Assembly: GCA_039105265.1 (NCBI GenBank) | Contig: JAPFFF010000020.1 | Coordinates: 1,195,001 to 1,259,000 of the forward strand | Direction: 5' to 3' | Length of the DNA stretch: 64,000 nucleotides | Origin: Tritrichomonas musculus | Lineage: Eukaryota; Parabasalia; Tritrichomonadida; Tritrichomonadidae | Part shown: positions 41,987 to 49,762 of the stretch, piece by piece | How positions within the stretch are numbered: position 1 is the first letter of the stretch | Layout of the letters: each line of letters opens with the position of its first letter | Notes under the pieces: model-generated | The model's input: only the letters and a program-made list of their open reading frames with translations | Told to the model about the DNA's origin: nothing | Databases searched by the model: none | Made by a program: the position numbers and the translations under genes

Positions 41987-43069
41987 ATGAGTTATAATAC
42001 ACTTGATGAATTATTTAAAAAATATCCATGGAAGAGCAAATCTAAATTTGTTCCGTTAGCCAAACGATATGGTTTCACGGCGAAAGATGCTAACGATTTT
42101 CTAGACAAAAATATTGTCCATGATGTTAAGGTACCCAAAGCTAAATATATGCCAATCGTATCGAAACATTTACACGGATACCAGATGGATACATTTATTA
42201 ATGAAAAGCATAAGGGAGGTCTCAATTATTTAATGTTCATCAATATTAATACGAGGAAGGCATATGCATATCCGTTACAAGGCAAGGGTTCAAAATCTGT
42301 TATCAACGCGCTACAATGTTTCATAAAAGATGTACACAATATTTATTCAATAACCAGCGACCAAGATGCTGCATATCTATCAAACGAGGTACTTGGTTTT
42401 ATGAAATCGAACAATATAATATACACCACTACTGAAGACAACAATCATAATGTACTTGGTATCATTAATCGATTCATGCGAACGATTCGTGATGCTATTG
42501 GTGAGAATAGATATATTGATGAAACTGAAATGAATGATTTGATTGATGCGTATAACAATACTCCTCATAGGGGATTAGATAATAGAGCTCCTAATGATAT
42601 AACTAAAGATGATGAATTAACATACATCAATACTAAATCAAGCATCAACCCATATGATTTCAAAACAAATGATAGGGTTAGAATTGTATTAGCTGATGAA
42701 CCATTCTCAAAGATAAGAAATCGGGTGAGCAAGGAGGCATATATTATTGACTCGAAATCAGGTAACCAATTCATAATTAAGTCAAAGGATGATTCAATAG
42801 ATAAGCTCCCGGGTTATCGATTAATTAAAACCAATAATAATATACCGTTAGCAAATTCATTGAAGAATGGCAAGCGTGGTATTGTAAATAAAATTCTTAG
42901 TTATGATGTTAAGAAAAATAAATATAGGGTCGAGTATGAAGGTGGTAAACGCGATACAATCCCAGCGAAAAATCTTAGGGAGGGTCATCCAATCAAGTTG
43001 TCAAATCTTGAACTCGAATATTGGTCTACCAAAAATAATGTTCCCGAATCAATCACAAAATGGAGCTAA
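41987..43069 (+). CDS. Maverick retroviral-type integrase (rve), catalytic Glu position is Asn
   Basis: 360 residues. It would cut and join element ends to target DNA. The rve core has Asp68 (HGYQMDTF), Asp125 (SITSDQDAAY) and then, at the exact D,D-35-E spacing, Asn161 (HNVLGIINRFMRTIRD) where Glu is expected. The following NNTPHRGLDNRAPND is typical of the family. The C-terminal part (about 215-350) has two small beta domains, the second (VEYEGGKRDTIPAKNLREG) chromo/SH3-like. No N-terminal zinc motif was seen. The next gene, the ATPase, starts 15 bases after the stop. Either the enzyme is inactive or this family uses another residue. Confidence 0.9.
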   Translation: MSYNTLDELFKKYPWKSKSKFVPLAKRYGFTAKDANDFLDKNIVHDVKVPKAKYMPIVSKHLHGYQMDTFINEKHKGGLNYLMFININTRKAYAYPLQGKGSKSVINALQCFIKDVHNIYSITSDQDAAYLSNEVLGFMKSNNIIYTTTEDNNHNVLGIINRFMRTIRDAIGENRYIDETEMNDLIDAYNNTPHRGLDNRAPNDITKDDELTYINTKSSINPYDFKTNDRVRIVLADEPFSKIRNRVSKEAYIIDSKSGNQFIIKSKDDSIDKLPGYRLIKTNNNIPLANSLKNGKRGIVNKILSYDVKKNKYRVEYEGGKRDTIPAKNLREGHPIKLSNLELEYWSTKNNVPESITKWS

Positions 43070-43084
43070 TTTTATTCCATATAA

Positions 43085-43951
43085 ATGAAAACCAGTACTA
43101 AATCAGTCATTAAAAATGTTGAGAGAGAAATACAAAAAGCTATGCGCAAAAATCAAAAAGATATAGAGATGGCTTTGATAAAACCGCTATCACCGGACTA
43201 CCCATTTAGCACCAACGGAATATATTTCCTAATCGGTAAGCCTGGTGCTGGTAAATCATATTGGATATGGTCTCATATAATGATTACGGAAAAATTATTT
43301 AAGAAACCATATTATAATAAGATAATATTTTGTTCCACGAGTGGGAAGATGGATAAAACAGCTGAAGCTTTACATAAAAGTATTAAAACTCCAATACAAT
43401 ATGTGAAGGAGGATGAGTTGATGCCAATCTTACGTAAGCATCTCAAAAGGAAGGTTAAATATTATGCACTGGTCAAACATGTGTTATCCAAAATGAAAGA
43501 TGCTAATGAGGAGATGGAACGCCTGATTGAAAAGCATTCATTACAAGATATTGATGATAGAATTGTATATATTGCCAATAAATTAGTTCAATATAATACA
43601 TCATCATATCCATACAATACATTAATTATTCTAGATGATTGTGCAGGAAGTGATTTATTGAAGAATGGGAATAGTGAATTCATTAGATTATTGACCAAAA
43701 CTAGGCATTATAATATCACTTGTATAATGGCGTTTCAAACGATTCGATTTGTTCATATTAATGCTAAACGTATGGCTACAGATATAATCTGCTACAGTGG
43801 ATATAGTGAGGAGGATATCACATCATTACTGCAACAAACTAATAATAATTTAAACACTAAGGATGCGGTCCACCAGTATCTACAACACAGGGAACCCCAT
43901 GATAAATTGATTCTTAATATAACAGCTGACAAGTATTACTTTGAGTCATAA
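43085..43951 (+). CDS. Genome-packaging ATPase (A32/FtsK-HerA-like)
   Basis: 288 residues. Walker A GKPGAGKS at 51-58 and Walker B LIILDDCAGSD at about 180-190. After it come TKTRHYNITCIMAFQTIR with the sensor Gln. This matches the packaging ATPases of Mavericks and large DNA viruses, which pump DNA into capsids. Its presence argues that the element is or was able to form particles. It follows the integrase by 15 bases, with TTTTATTCCATATAA upstream. Open throughout. Confidence 0.9.
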   Translation: MKTSTKSVIKNVEREIQKAMRKNQKDIEMALIKPLSPDYPFSTNGIYFLIGKPGAGKSYWIWSHIMITEKLFKKPYYNKIIFCSTSGKMDKTAEALHKSIKTPIQYVKEDELMPILRKHLKRKVKYYALVKHVLSKMKDANEEMERLIEKHSLQDIDDRIVYIANKLVQYNTSSYPYNTLIILDDCAGSDLLKNGNSEFIRLLTKTRHYNITCIMAFQTIRFVHINAKRMATDIICYSGYSEEDITSLLQQTNNNLNTKDAVHQYLQHREPHDKLILNITADKYYFES

Positions 43952-43959
43952 ACCAGATA

Positions 43960-43970
43960 TATATATTTTT
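43960..43970 (+). promoter_or_regulatory. Maverick promoter-like motif
   Basis: TATATATTTTT located 11 bases upstream of the ATG at 43,982. One member of the AT-rich motif class found before many genes of this element. Confidence 0.4.
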
Positions 43971-43981
43971 AATACAAGTAA

Positions 43982-44401
43982 ATGGGATTCTTGAAAAAAA
44001 TAATTAAAAATGGTATTGGATTGGCGGGCAATCAGGTGATGAATATGGCTAATAGCGCAACCGGTGGACTGGCTGGGAAGATATTTAATTCAACTGTCAA
44101 CAAGGTGAATAAAAATAGTGGTATCATTGGCAAGGTTGCTCGAGGATTAGGCAAGAAATTTTTAAATGATAAGACTCGTGAGAAAATATCCAATATTACA
44201 GATACGGCTATTAAATATATTCCTAAGGGGAATGTTAGGACTGCTCTAGAGAATATTAATAACGCTGCTCAAGGTAAGTCTAATCATAATATCAAGACTA
44301 AATATAATAAGCAATTGGATTCGACAGAACCGGCAAGTGTGCAGGCTAACGTTAAACCTAAACGTATCAGGACTAAATATGGAAAACGTTTGGGTAAGTA
44401 A
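43982..44401 (+). CDS. Small basic protein with amphipathic start, pVI-like candidate
   Basis: 139 residues, strongly basic. The first residues (MGFLKKIIKNGIGLAGNQVM) could form an amphipathic helix. The middle is Gly/Lys/Asn-rich and the C-terminus repeats a basic motif (IKTKYNKQLD, IRTKYGKRLG). Adenovirus protein VI, with a membrane-active helix and a core-binding tail, is a possible analogue. This is inference from shape only. It could instead be a DNA-condensing core protein. It lies 30 bases after the ATPase. Confidence 0.45.
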   Translation: MGFLKKIIKNGIGLAGNQVMNMANSATGGLAGKIFNSTVNKVNKNSGIIGKVARGLGKKFLNDKTREKISNITDTAIKYIPKGNVRTALENINNAAQGKSNHNIKTKYNKQLDSTEPASVQANVKPKRIRTKYGKRLGK

Positions 44402-44426
44402 TAGGTGAAAGTTGGTGAAACTATGC

Positions 44427-44437
44427 TTTTTATTTTT
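44427..44437 (+). promoter_or_regulatory. Maverick promoter-like motif
   Basis: TTTTTATTTTT ending 7 bases before the ATG at 44,445. Confidence 0.4.
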
Positions 44438-44444
44438 ACCATAA

Positions 44445-45056
44445 ATGGCTAAAAATCTTCGAGGAAGTAAAAGATTGCAAGTTATTCAAAACTGGTTAAA
44501 TGGGAGAGATGATGATGAATGGGAAGTGTTTCCGTGTAGAACTGAGGGAAAATATATCGTGAAACCTCGCAAGGAACCTCATACAAATCGTCACGTTGAA
44601 CCAATTGTGAAAGATGATGACGAGCCAGCTGATAGCCCCCCTGAAAACGATGCTGATGACCCCGTTGATGAATGTGAACATGATGAGCCAACCCCTGACC
44701 CGAAACCATTCGTTAGACCTAAAACTAAACGTTCACCTCCAAGAACTCCCCCTAATAATTATGAATATGATCCAACTATTAATTTAGAGATATTGAATCA
44801 ATTGAAACTTCTCGGTGAGGAATTCAAAATTAGACGTGAGAAAAAGGAACAGAAACGAATGATTAAGGAGGTTGTCCAAAAACAAATATCTCGACCGAGG
44901 ATGCAATATAATTACGAATTCACTGAACCTGAATATAAACAATATCCAAATACTCAACCGATAGAACCACCCATGGAATCATCCAATGATCCTATCGAGC
45001 AACCTCAACAAATGTATCCCGTGAGAAGAAATCGAATATTTGCAGATGTCGTATAA
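44445..45056 (+). CDS. Maverick protein of unknown function, acidic/Pro-rich centre
   Basis: 203 residues. A basic N-terminus (MAKNLRGSKRLQVIQNWLNG, then GKYIVKPRKEP) is followed by an Asp/Glu/Pro-rich centre (about 60-95), a basic patch (RPKTKRSPPRTPP), a charged helix (LKLLGEEFKIRREKKEQKRM) and a Pro/Gln-rich tail. No known domain. Probably disordered, and perhaps a virion core or scaffold protein given its neighbours. Confidence 0.6.
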   Translation: MAKNLRGSKRLQVIQNWLNGRDDDEWEVFPCRTEGKYIVKPRKEPHTNRHVEPIVKDDDEPADSPPENDADDPVDECEHDEPTPDPKPFVRPKTKRSPPRTPPNNYEYDPTINLEILNQLKLLGEEFKIRREKKEQKRMIKEVVQKQISRPRMQYNYEFTEPEYKQYPNTQPIEPPMESSNDPIEQPQQMYPVRRNRIFADVV

Positions 45057-45065
45057 TTAAGTGAT

Positions 45066-45077
45066 TATTTTTTATTT
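45066..45077 (+). promoter_or_regulatory. Maverick promoter-like motif
   Basis: TATTTTTTATTT ending 6 bases before the ATG at 45,084. Confidence 0.4.
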
Positions 45078-45083
45078 CATTAA

Positions 45084-45680
45084 ATGACTTCAAATAAACT
45101 CATTTCCCAACTAACTCAGAAAGAAATACTTCAACTACCTGGGTTCGCTGGATTAAATAAAATATTGTTACCAAATTTGAAAAATATATTGCGTGCTCAT
45201 CTCGTGAAAGCAAATATATTCAAACGTGGTGTTCGCGTCAATGATTATTTAGATTATTGCAAGAAACACAAATTGGATTCTATTCAAATAGATACATCGA
45301 TTAAACAACCTACTAAATCTAATCGCAAATTGAGTAAAGCTGATACTAACGCACAGATTAAACAACCTACTAAATCTAATCGCAAATTGAGTAAAGCTGA
45401 TATTGACGCAAAGATTAAAGGATACAAACAAGATATGGATGAGTATACAAAATTATTGGAGAAGGCGAAATTGAATCCAGCAGCTGAACATCATCTTTAT
45501 GAGACACCTGGGATGCATTATTTGAACAATGCGAGAACGAAACCTCCTCCATTGCTACCACCGTATTTGAATAGACCTCAAGACCTGGCAGCGATTCAAG
45601 GATTGGCTAATGAGAGAGATAAGGCAAATTTGATATATAATAAGCCGGCTAATATCAGGTTCAAAAATATACATTATTGA
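45084..45680 (+). CDS. Maverick protein with N-terminal LPGF domain
   Basis: 198 residues. Residues about 1-58 (MTSNKLISQLTQKEILQLPG, then RGVRVNDYLDYC) form a domain shared with the protein at 48,738 and with the N-terminus of the DNA polymerase. Residues about 73-110 are an imperfect tandem repeat (IKQPTKSNRKLSKAD twice) made by a 57-bp duplication. The rest is basic and Pro-rich (KPPPLLPPYLNRPQD). The shared domain could bind DNA or link these proteins to a common partner (inference). Confidence 0.65.
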   Translation: MTSNKLISQLTQKEILQLPGFAGLNKILLPNLKNILRAHLVKANIFKRGVRVNDYLDYCKKHKLDSIQIDTSIKQPTKSNRKLSKADTNAQIKQPTKSNRKLSKADIDAKIKGYKQDMDEYTKLLEKAKLNPAAEHHLYETPGMHYLNNARTKPPPLLPPYLNRPQDLAAIQGLANERDKANLIYNKPANIRFKNIHY

Positions 45681-45742
45681 GGAATCACATGGTTTATAGG
45701 TAGTAGGAGGCGAACTCATAAACTGACGAGTTTTCAAATCAA

Positions 45743-45755
45743 TTTATTTTTTTAT
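45743..45755 (+). promoter_or_regulatory. Maverick promoter-like motif
   Basis: TTTATTTTTTTAT ending 10 bases before the ATG at 45,766. Confidence 0.4.
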
Positions 45756-45765
45756 CCACTTAGAA

Positions 45766-46530
45766 ATGAACTCAACAGGTACTAACACATCAATGTTAGC
45801 CGTTGTTGAATCAATCAATGATGACTACGAATATATTCAGTATAATGAGAAGCTTCGTTTGATACATTCCATTAAGGATGATATGTACCAAGCTCAAAGC
45901 ATTCTTGCTGCATGTAATTCCAAGAAACAGCTTCGCCATTGGTTTGATAACAAATCAACACAGGAATTGCTCGAAAATGGGTCTGGTAGAATTCTACCAG
46001 ACCAGAAATTGTATGAAGATAGACCCAATTTACCTAATGATTTGAAGGGTATGTATGTTCACCGATTGCTGGTCAATCATATTGCAATGTGGGCATCACC
46101 ATCATATGCATGGGATGTCATGCAATTATTGGATTCACTAGCTTCTCAGCAACGCGAGCAGATGGTTAACAAAATCAATGACCTTACCCCGAGAGCTGTT
46201 CCTAAAGACCACAAACATAGCTACAGGTATATGATATGGCTTGAAGAACTTCCTAAAAATAGGAACTTTGTAGTGCTTCATCTCGTTCGTCGCAACAAGC
46301 ATTCATGGAGGCAAGTCAGTAAGATTTATCAAGATGAGAAGAAGCGATGGATATATGTTGATGACCTACCCATTGCGATGACTCCTAATGAAGATATCAA
46401 ACGATTAGCACGAGCATTGTTCAAAGGTGATGATGTTAGAGTTGGCAGTACTGATATCATCATTAACAAATCATGTCTAGAAGAGTTTCACAAAGCTATC
46501 GAAGAATACTTTAAAAATATGCATCTTTAA
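45766..46530 (+). CDS. KilA-N domain protein
   Basis: 254 residues. KilA-N about 25-130: YIQYNEKLRLIHSIKDDMYQ, CNSKKQLRHWFDNKSTQELL, YVHRLLVNHIAMWASPSYAW and DVMQLLDSL. The C-terminal domain (about 145-254: YRYMIWLEELPKNRNFVVLH, LARALFKGDDVRVGSTDIII) resembles the partner domain often found after KilA-N in large DNA viruses and trichomonad genomes. KilA-N proteins bind nucleic acid; the exact role here is unknown. A scrambled partial copy follows at 46,545. Confidence 0.85.
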   Translation: MNSTGTNTSMLAVVESINDDYEYIQYNEKLRLIHSIKDDMYQAQSILAACNSKKQLRHWFDNKSTQELLENGSGRILPDQKLYEDRPNLPNDLKGMYVHRLLVNHIAMWASPSYAWDVMQLLDSLASQQREQMVNKINDLTPRAVPKDHKHSYRYMIWLEELPKNRNFVVLHLVRRNKHSWRQVSKIYQDEKKRWIYVDDLPIAMTPNEDIKRLARALFKGDDVRVGSTDIIINKSCLEEFHKAIEEYFKNMHL

Positions 46531-46544
46531 ATAATATTATATTT

Positions 46545-46745
46545 TTGCAATGCGATTCGTCTCAAGAATTCCTCGAAAGTGCGACTGGTAGAATTCTACC
46601 ACCCGAAAAATTATATGAAATACTTGATGAATTATCGTCACAGCAAAATTGCTGCGACCTAGATATTATTCAAGATAGACCAAATTTACCAAATGATTTG
46701 AAGGATATTATATACATTATTGAGAAATCATATGGTTTATAATAT
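46545..46745 (+). pseudogene. Scrambled partial KilA-N copy
   Basis: Reads SSQEFLESATGRILPPEKLY, ILDELSSQQ and DRPNLPNDLKD, all pieces of the preceding KilA-N protein but in altered order, then a tail (TATACATTATTGAG..AATCA.ATGGTTTATA) matching the 3' end and flank of the gene at 45,084-45,680 (about 45,668-45,697). The ATG at 46,550, which has a TATATTTTT motif upstream, is in another frame. A patchwork relic. Confidence 0.7.
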
Positions 46746-46754
46746 TTTATTTTT
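46743..46754 (+). promoter_or_regulatory. Maverick promoter-like motif
   Basis: TATTTTATTTTT ending 6 bases before the ATG at 46,761. Confidence 0.4.
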
Positions 46755-46760
46755 GGGGAA

Positions 46761-47291
46761 ATGATTAGGAAGAGGAATGCTAATGCAGGTATCAATGCAA
46801 ACGTTTCATTAGAACCATCAGCTGCATCGCAATCAACATCTAATATTAATAATAATATCATCATTAATAAGAGGGATGATGGCAAGGAGGATATCGTCAT
46901 TACGAGAGATATCGATGAGGAGCAACCAGTATCATCCGCTGAGGGCATGGATGTGAGGACTGTTATATTAGAATCATATGCACAAATATTATTGAATCAA
47001 GATAAGGCGTTATTAAGTAATCTCATCTCCAAAAATTGTATCATTGTCCCCATGTCAGCTTTACAAAATATTATCAAGGCAGCTATCCATACTGAACAGG
47101 TAGATATATATTTGGATGAAGATATTAAATGTTGTGCAACTAAAGCTAATCCAATTCGTAAAATAGAAGCTATCAAAATTGTTAATGAGAATGGAGAAAT
47201 TGTAACTGATTTCAAGCAGGTCTACAATAAGGAGTATAACGAACTCGTTAACGTATACCATTTATGTCTCAAATACTGCATCAATATGTAA
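46761..47291 (+). CDS. Maverick protein of unknown function
   Basis: 176 residues. The N-terminal 60 are polar and Asn/Asp-rich, likely disordered. The rest is compact (YAQILLNQDKALLSNLISKN, DIYLDEDIKCCATKANPIRK, IEAIKIVNENGEIVTDFKQV). Position next to the KilA-N genes might suggest a related role. No family recognised. Confidence 0.6.
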   Translation: MIRKRNANAGINANVSLEPSAASQSTSNINNNIIINKRDDGKEDIVITRDIDEEQPVSSAEGMDVRTVILESYAQILLNQDKALLSNLISKNCIIVPMSALQNIIKAAIHTEQVDIYLDEDIKCCATKANPIRKIEAIKIVNENGEIVTDFKQVYNKEYNELVNVYHLCLKYCINM

Positions 47292-47325
47292 AAATAAAAA
47301 TGCAAAAACCAACCCCCATAATTGG

Positions 47326-47472
47326 ATGCGTAATGCATTCTCTCGAGGAACCAACATACGTACCCGGGATTATATATCAATCCCCCAAGGAAAATATCTG
47401 CATCCAATTACAGGAGCTGGTTTGGGTTTGCATTGCCGACAATGCTTCGTATTATCCATAATCCACAAGTAA
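47326..47472 (+). CDS. Possible small ORF (48 residues)
   Basis: A short frame starting MRNAFSRGTNIRTRDYISIP and ending LHCRQCFVLSIIHK. The frame is open 5' of the ATG into the preceding gene. The composition (Arg, Gly, Cys) is protein-like, and the stretch would otherwise be noncoding, but no TATTTTT-type motif precedes it. It may be a decayed gene. Confidence 0.25.
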   Translation: MRNAFSRGTNIRTRDYISIPQGKYLHPITGAGLGLHCRQCFVLSIIHK

Positions 47473-47543
47473 TAGCTTACCACAAGGTGTTTAGTTCGCT
47501 AGGGCTCTATCACAAATATGGACCGAAAATAATACGAAAAATC

Positions 47544-47630
47544 GGTATGGCAGCGAATCGAACTCATGCCTGCCGCCGAAGCTGGGAGACATGCTTCATG
47601 ATCCAACAACTATACCAGTTAGCGCTAACA
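47544..47630 (-). ncRNA. tRNA-like sequence (possible relic)
   Basis: On the minus strand, TAGCGCTAACTGG resembles a pol III A box (one base too long) and GAGTTCGATTC resembles a B box, about 40 bases apart. The 3' end CTGCC can pair with GGCAG. A normal cloverleaf does not form cleanly (D-stem and T-stem mismatches), so this is more likely a degenerate tRNA-derived sequence than a working tRNA. Confidence 0.3.
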
Positions 47631-47760
47631 CATATATGTTTTCGATTTACTATTTAAACTGTTCCAATCATATTCCATCATACATATAGAACGCAGTTCC
47701 TGCTCGCTCTATATACCCAAAATTTTTCAAAAATATTTTTTATATCACATGTCCAAAATT

Positions 47761-47775
47761 ATTTTATTTTTTATC
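47761..47775 (+). promoter_or_regulatory. Maverick promoter-like motif
   Basis: ATTTTATTTTTTATC ending 9 bases before the ATG at 47,785. Confidence 0.4.
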
Positions 47776-47784
47776 CTAATATAA

Positions 47785-48243
47785 ATGTCTGTTGATTCAA
47801 TCGTAGACACTAACAATAACTTCTACTCACCAACCAAGCTCGTTTCATTTATCAATGATACATATAAGAACAACAAGTTTGTAAAGGCTGTCATCTATTT
47901 CGAAGGGGAGAAAGTATTTAAAAATAGGTTTGACAAATATTGTTGCAAACCTTTATTCATCACACTCGAATCTAATAATAAGAAAAATAATGTATTCATC
48001 AACTATAATAAAATCATTAAATTGTTTGGGGATTCGATTATAGTATCATTCAACTGCAAATTCGATAGCAAGGATAAGCTATACGTCCTTATCATAGAAC
48101 TCACAATGCAAACATATATGGACACTCCATACTATCCATGTCACGTTCTTGAATGCGTCAACAAACATAATATTAAATGTATTCGCGACCAGTTCAAAAT
48201 TGAATTCGATGATAGCGATATAAAGGATGATTGCTTCGTATAA
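47785..48243 (+). CDS. Maverick protein of unknown function, beta-rich
   Basis: 152 residues (MSVDSIVDTNNNFYSPTKLV; FVKAVIYFEGEKVFKNRFDK; KLYVLIIELTMQTYMDTPYY; acidic end). Alternating beta strands and few charges in the core. Could be a small virion protein. No family recognised. The stop codon is followed by 46 bases to the next start. Confidence 0.6.
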   Translation: MSVDSIVDTNNNFYSPTKLVSFINDTYKNNKFVKAVIYFEGEKVFKNRFDKYCCKPLFITLESNNKKNNVFINYNKIIKLFGDSIIVSFNCKFDSKDKLYVLIIELTMQTYMDTPYYPCHVLECVNKHNIKCIRDQFKIEFDDSDIKDDCFV

Positions 48244-48289
48244 ATATGCGTCGATTATTTTTTATATAATATTTTTTCTCGATAAGCAA

Positions 48290-48697
48290 ATGAGTGAATC
48301 GCAAATAGATAGCCCAACTATTACTAAGCAACTTCCATCCGTCACCGGGACAATTGTTAAATCGAAATCGAGTGATGTATTAAATAAGATTGATAACATT
48401 GATGATGAACCTGTTGAACCTGAATCTAAGAAGCCTCGTGGGCGAAGATGTAAGTATGCTAATGATGACGAGCGACGAGCTGCTAGACGCCAACAGCAAC
48501 GTGAATATAGATTACGTAAAAAATATGAAATGGAGATACTAAGGAGATATGTCGAGGAACATCTTGATGAGCTTGAAGAGGAGGAAGAGGATACCCCAGA
48601 TGCGGATAATATCGATTGTAGTGTTAATGAGACAATTAATGAGACAATTAATGAGACACCTGATGATGAACCCTTAGTAGATGACTGTAATAATTAA
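48290..48697 (+). CDS. bZIP-like basic DNA-binding protein
   Basis: 135 residues from the ATG at 48,290; an earlier in-frame codon at 48,227 is within the previous gene and not an ATG. An AT-hook-like KKPRGRR is followed by a bZIP-style basic region (DERRAARRQQQREYRLRKKY) and a short helix with acidic residues (YVEEHLDELEEEEED). The tail repeats NETI. Such proteins occur in Mavericks and large DNA viruses. Likely a transcription or DNA-packaging factor. Confidence 0.65.
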   Translation: MSESQIDSPTITKQLPSVTGTIVKSKSSDVLNKIDNIDDEPVEPESKKPRGRRCKYANDDERRAARRQQQREYRLRKKYEMEILRRYVEEHLDELEEEEEDTPDADNIDCSVNETINETINETPDDEPLVDDCNN

Positions 48698-48720
48698 ATA
48701 GTTACATTTTATCGAACCAT

Positions 48721-48732
48721 ATTTTATTTTTG
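48721..48732 (+). promoter_or_regulatory. Maverick promoter-like motif
   Basis: ATTTTATTTTTG ending 5 bases before the ATG at 48,738. Confidence 0.4.
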
Positions 48733-48737
48733 TTTAA

Positions 48738-49742
48738 ATGAGTGATAGTGATGACTTCAATTATGATCCAAATGATGACTCATATCCCAAGACCTCACCT
48801 CCCAAGAAGCATGGCTCATCCAGTTGCAACCTACCCCAGAATAAAACTGTACTGAGTCTAAATAAGGGAGAGATTGTTCAACTGCCTGGATTCAAGAGTT
48901 TATATAATTATTTATTGATCGAACTCAAGGATTTCGTTCGGGCGAGAGTTCATCAATATACCAAAAAGAAACGTGGTTACAAAGTTAAGGAATATGTCGA
49001 AAAATATCGAAGTAATCCACAACCATATATACCACCTCATCCCACTAAACGTAAGATGATAGCTCCACCCAAATCCAATATTAAGGCTATAGAATATACA
49101 TCTAATGATTCATCCGCACCACCTGCAAATTATATGTCTAAGAAGCAACGTAAGGCTGCTATCATCGCGGCTGCACGTGCTCAAAGACGACAACTCATCA
49201 CGGATCAGGGATTGCAGGAAGCATATGAACGTATCAAAGATAAAGCTAGACGAGCTCGTAGGGCAGTTGAACGAAAGCAACGCAAGAAGGATAATAAAGC
49301 TAAGCGTGCTGCTATAAAACAAGCTAACTGGGAGAAGGAGCATAAGGAGAAGGAAATCAATAGGCTATTGAAGGAGGCTGAATCATATGATCCATACAAG
49401 CCACCTGCAAATTATATGTCTAAGAAGCAACGTAAGGCTGCACTGATAGCAGCTGCTCAAAGTTCTAAAGCTGCAGCTAGAAAGCAACGTAGAAAGGAGA
49501 ATAAAGCTAAGCGTGTTGCTATAAAACAAGCTAACTGGGAGAAGCATGTTGCTGAAAAGGAGGAAGCTATCGCTAGGGAAGCCTTGATTCGTGAATCGAA
49601 TGCACGTTCAAAAATATTTAAAGATATAAAGAATAATGGTAAGCTTGCACAATCTGCTAAACAAATCGCAAGGACTAAGCGAAACCTCGAATTGATACAT
49701 GGTAAACCTGTTAGAATTATCAGTATTGAGGATAACAAATAA
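48738..49742 (+). CDS. Lys/Ala-rich basic protein with LPGF domain and internal duplication
   Basis: 334 residues. After an acidic start comes the LPGF domain (about 35-92: LSLNKGEIVQLPGFKSLYNY, KKKRGYKVKEYVEKY). The rest is very basic. A block starting PPANYMSKKQRKAA occurs twice, about 95 residues apart, each followed by RK-rich helices (KQRRKENKAKRVAIKQANWE). The composition fits a histone-like, DNA-condensing core protein (inference). Confidence 0.65.
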   Translation: MSDSDDFNYDPNDDSYPKTSPPKKHGSSSCNLPQNKTVLSLNKGEIVQLPGFKSLYNYLLIELKDFVRARVHQYTKKKRGYKVKEYVEKYRSNPQPYIPPHPTKRKMIAPPKSNIKAIEYTSNDSSAPPANYMSKKQRKAAIIAAARAQRRQLITDQGLQEAYERIKDKARRARRAVERKQRKKDNKAKRAAIKQANWEKEHKEKEINRLLKEAESYDPYKPPANYMSKKQRKAALIAAAQSSKAAARKQRRKENKAKRVAIKQANWEKHVAEKEEAIAREALIRESNARSKIFKDIKNNGKLAQSAKQIARTKRNLELIHGKPVRIISIEDNK

Positions 49743-49762
49743 TATGCTCCGCAAAAATAATA

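Noticed and set aside
49110-49738. Minus-strand frames opposite the Lys-rich Maverick protein
   Set aside because: Hydrophobic Leu/Ser shadow of a Lys/Ala-rich coding strand.
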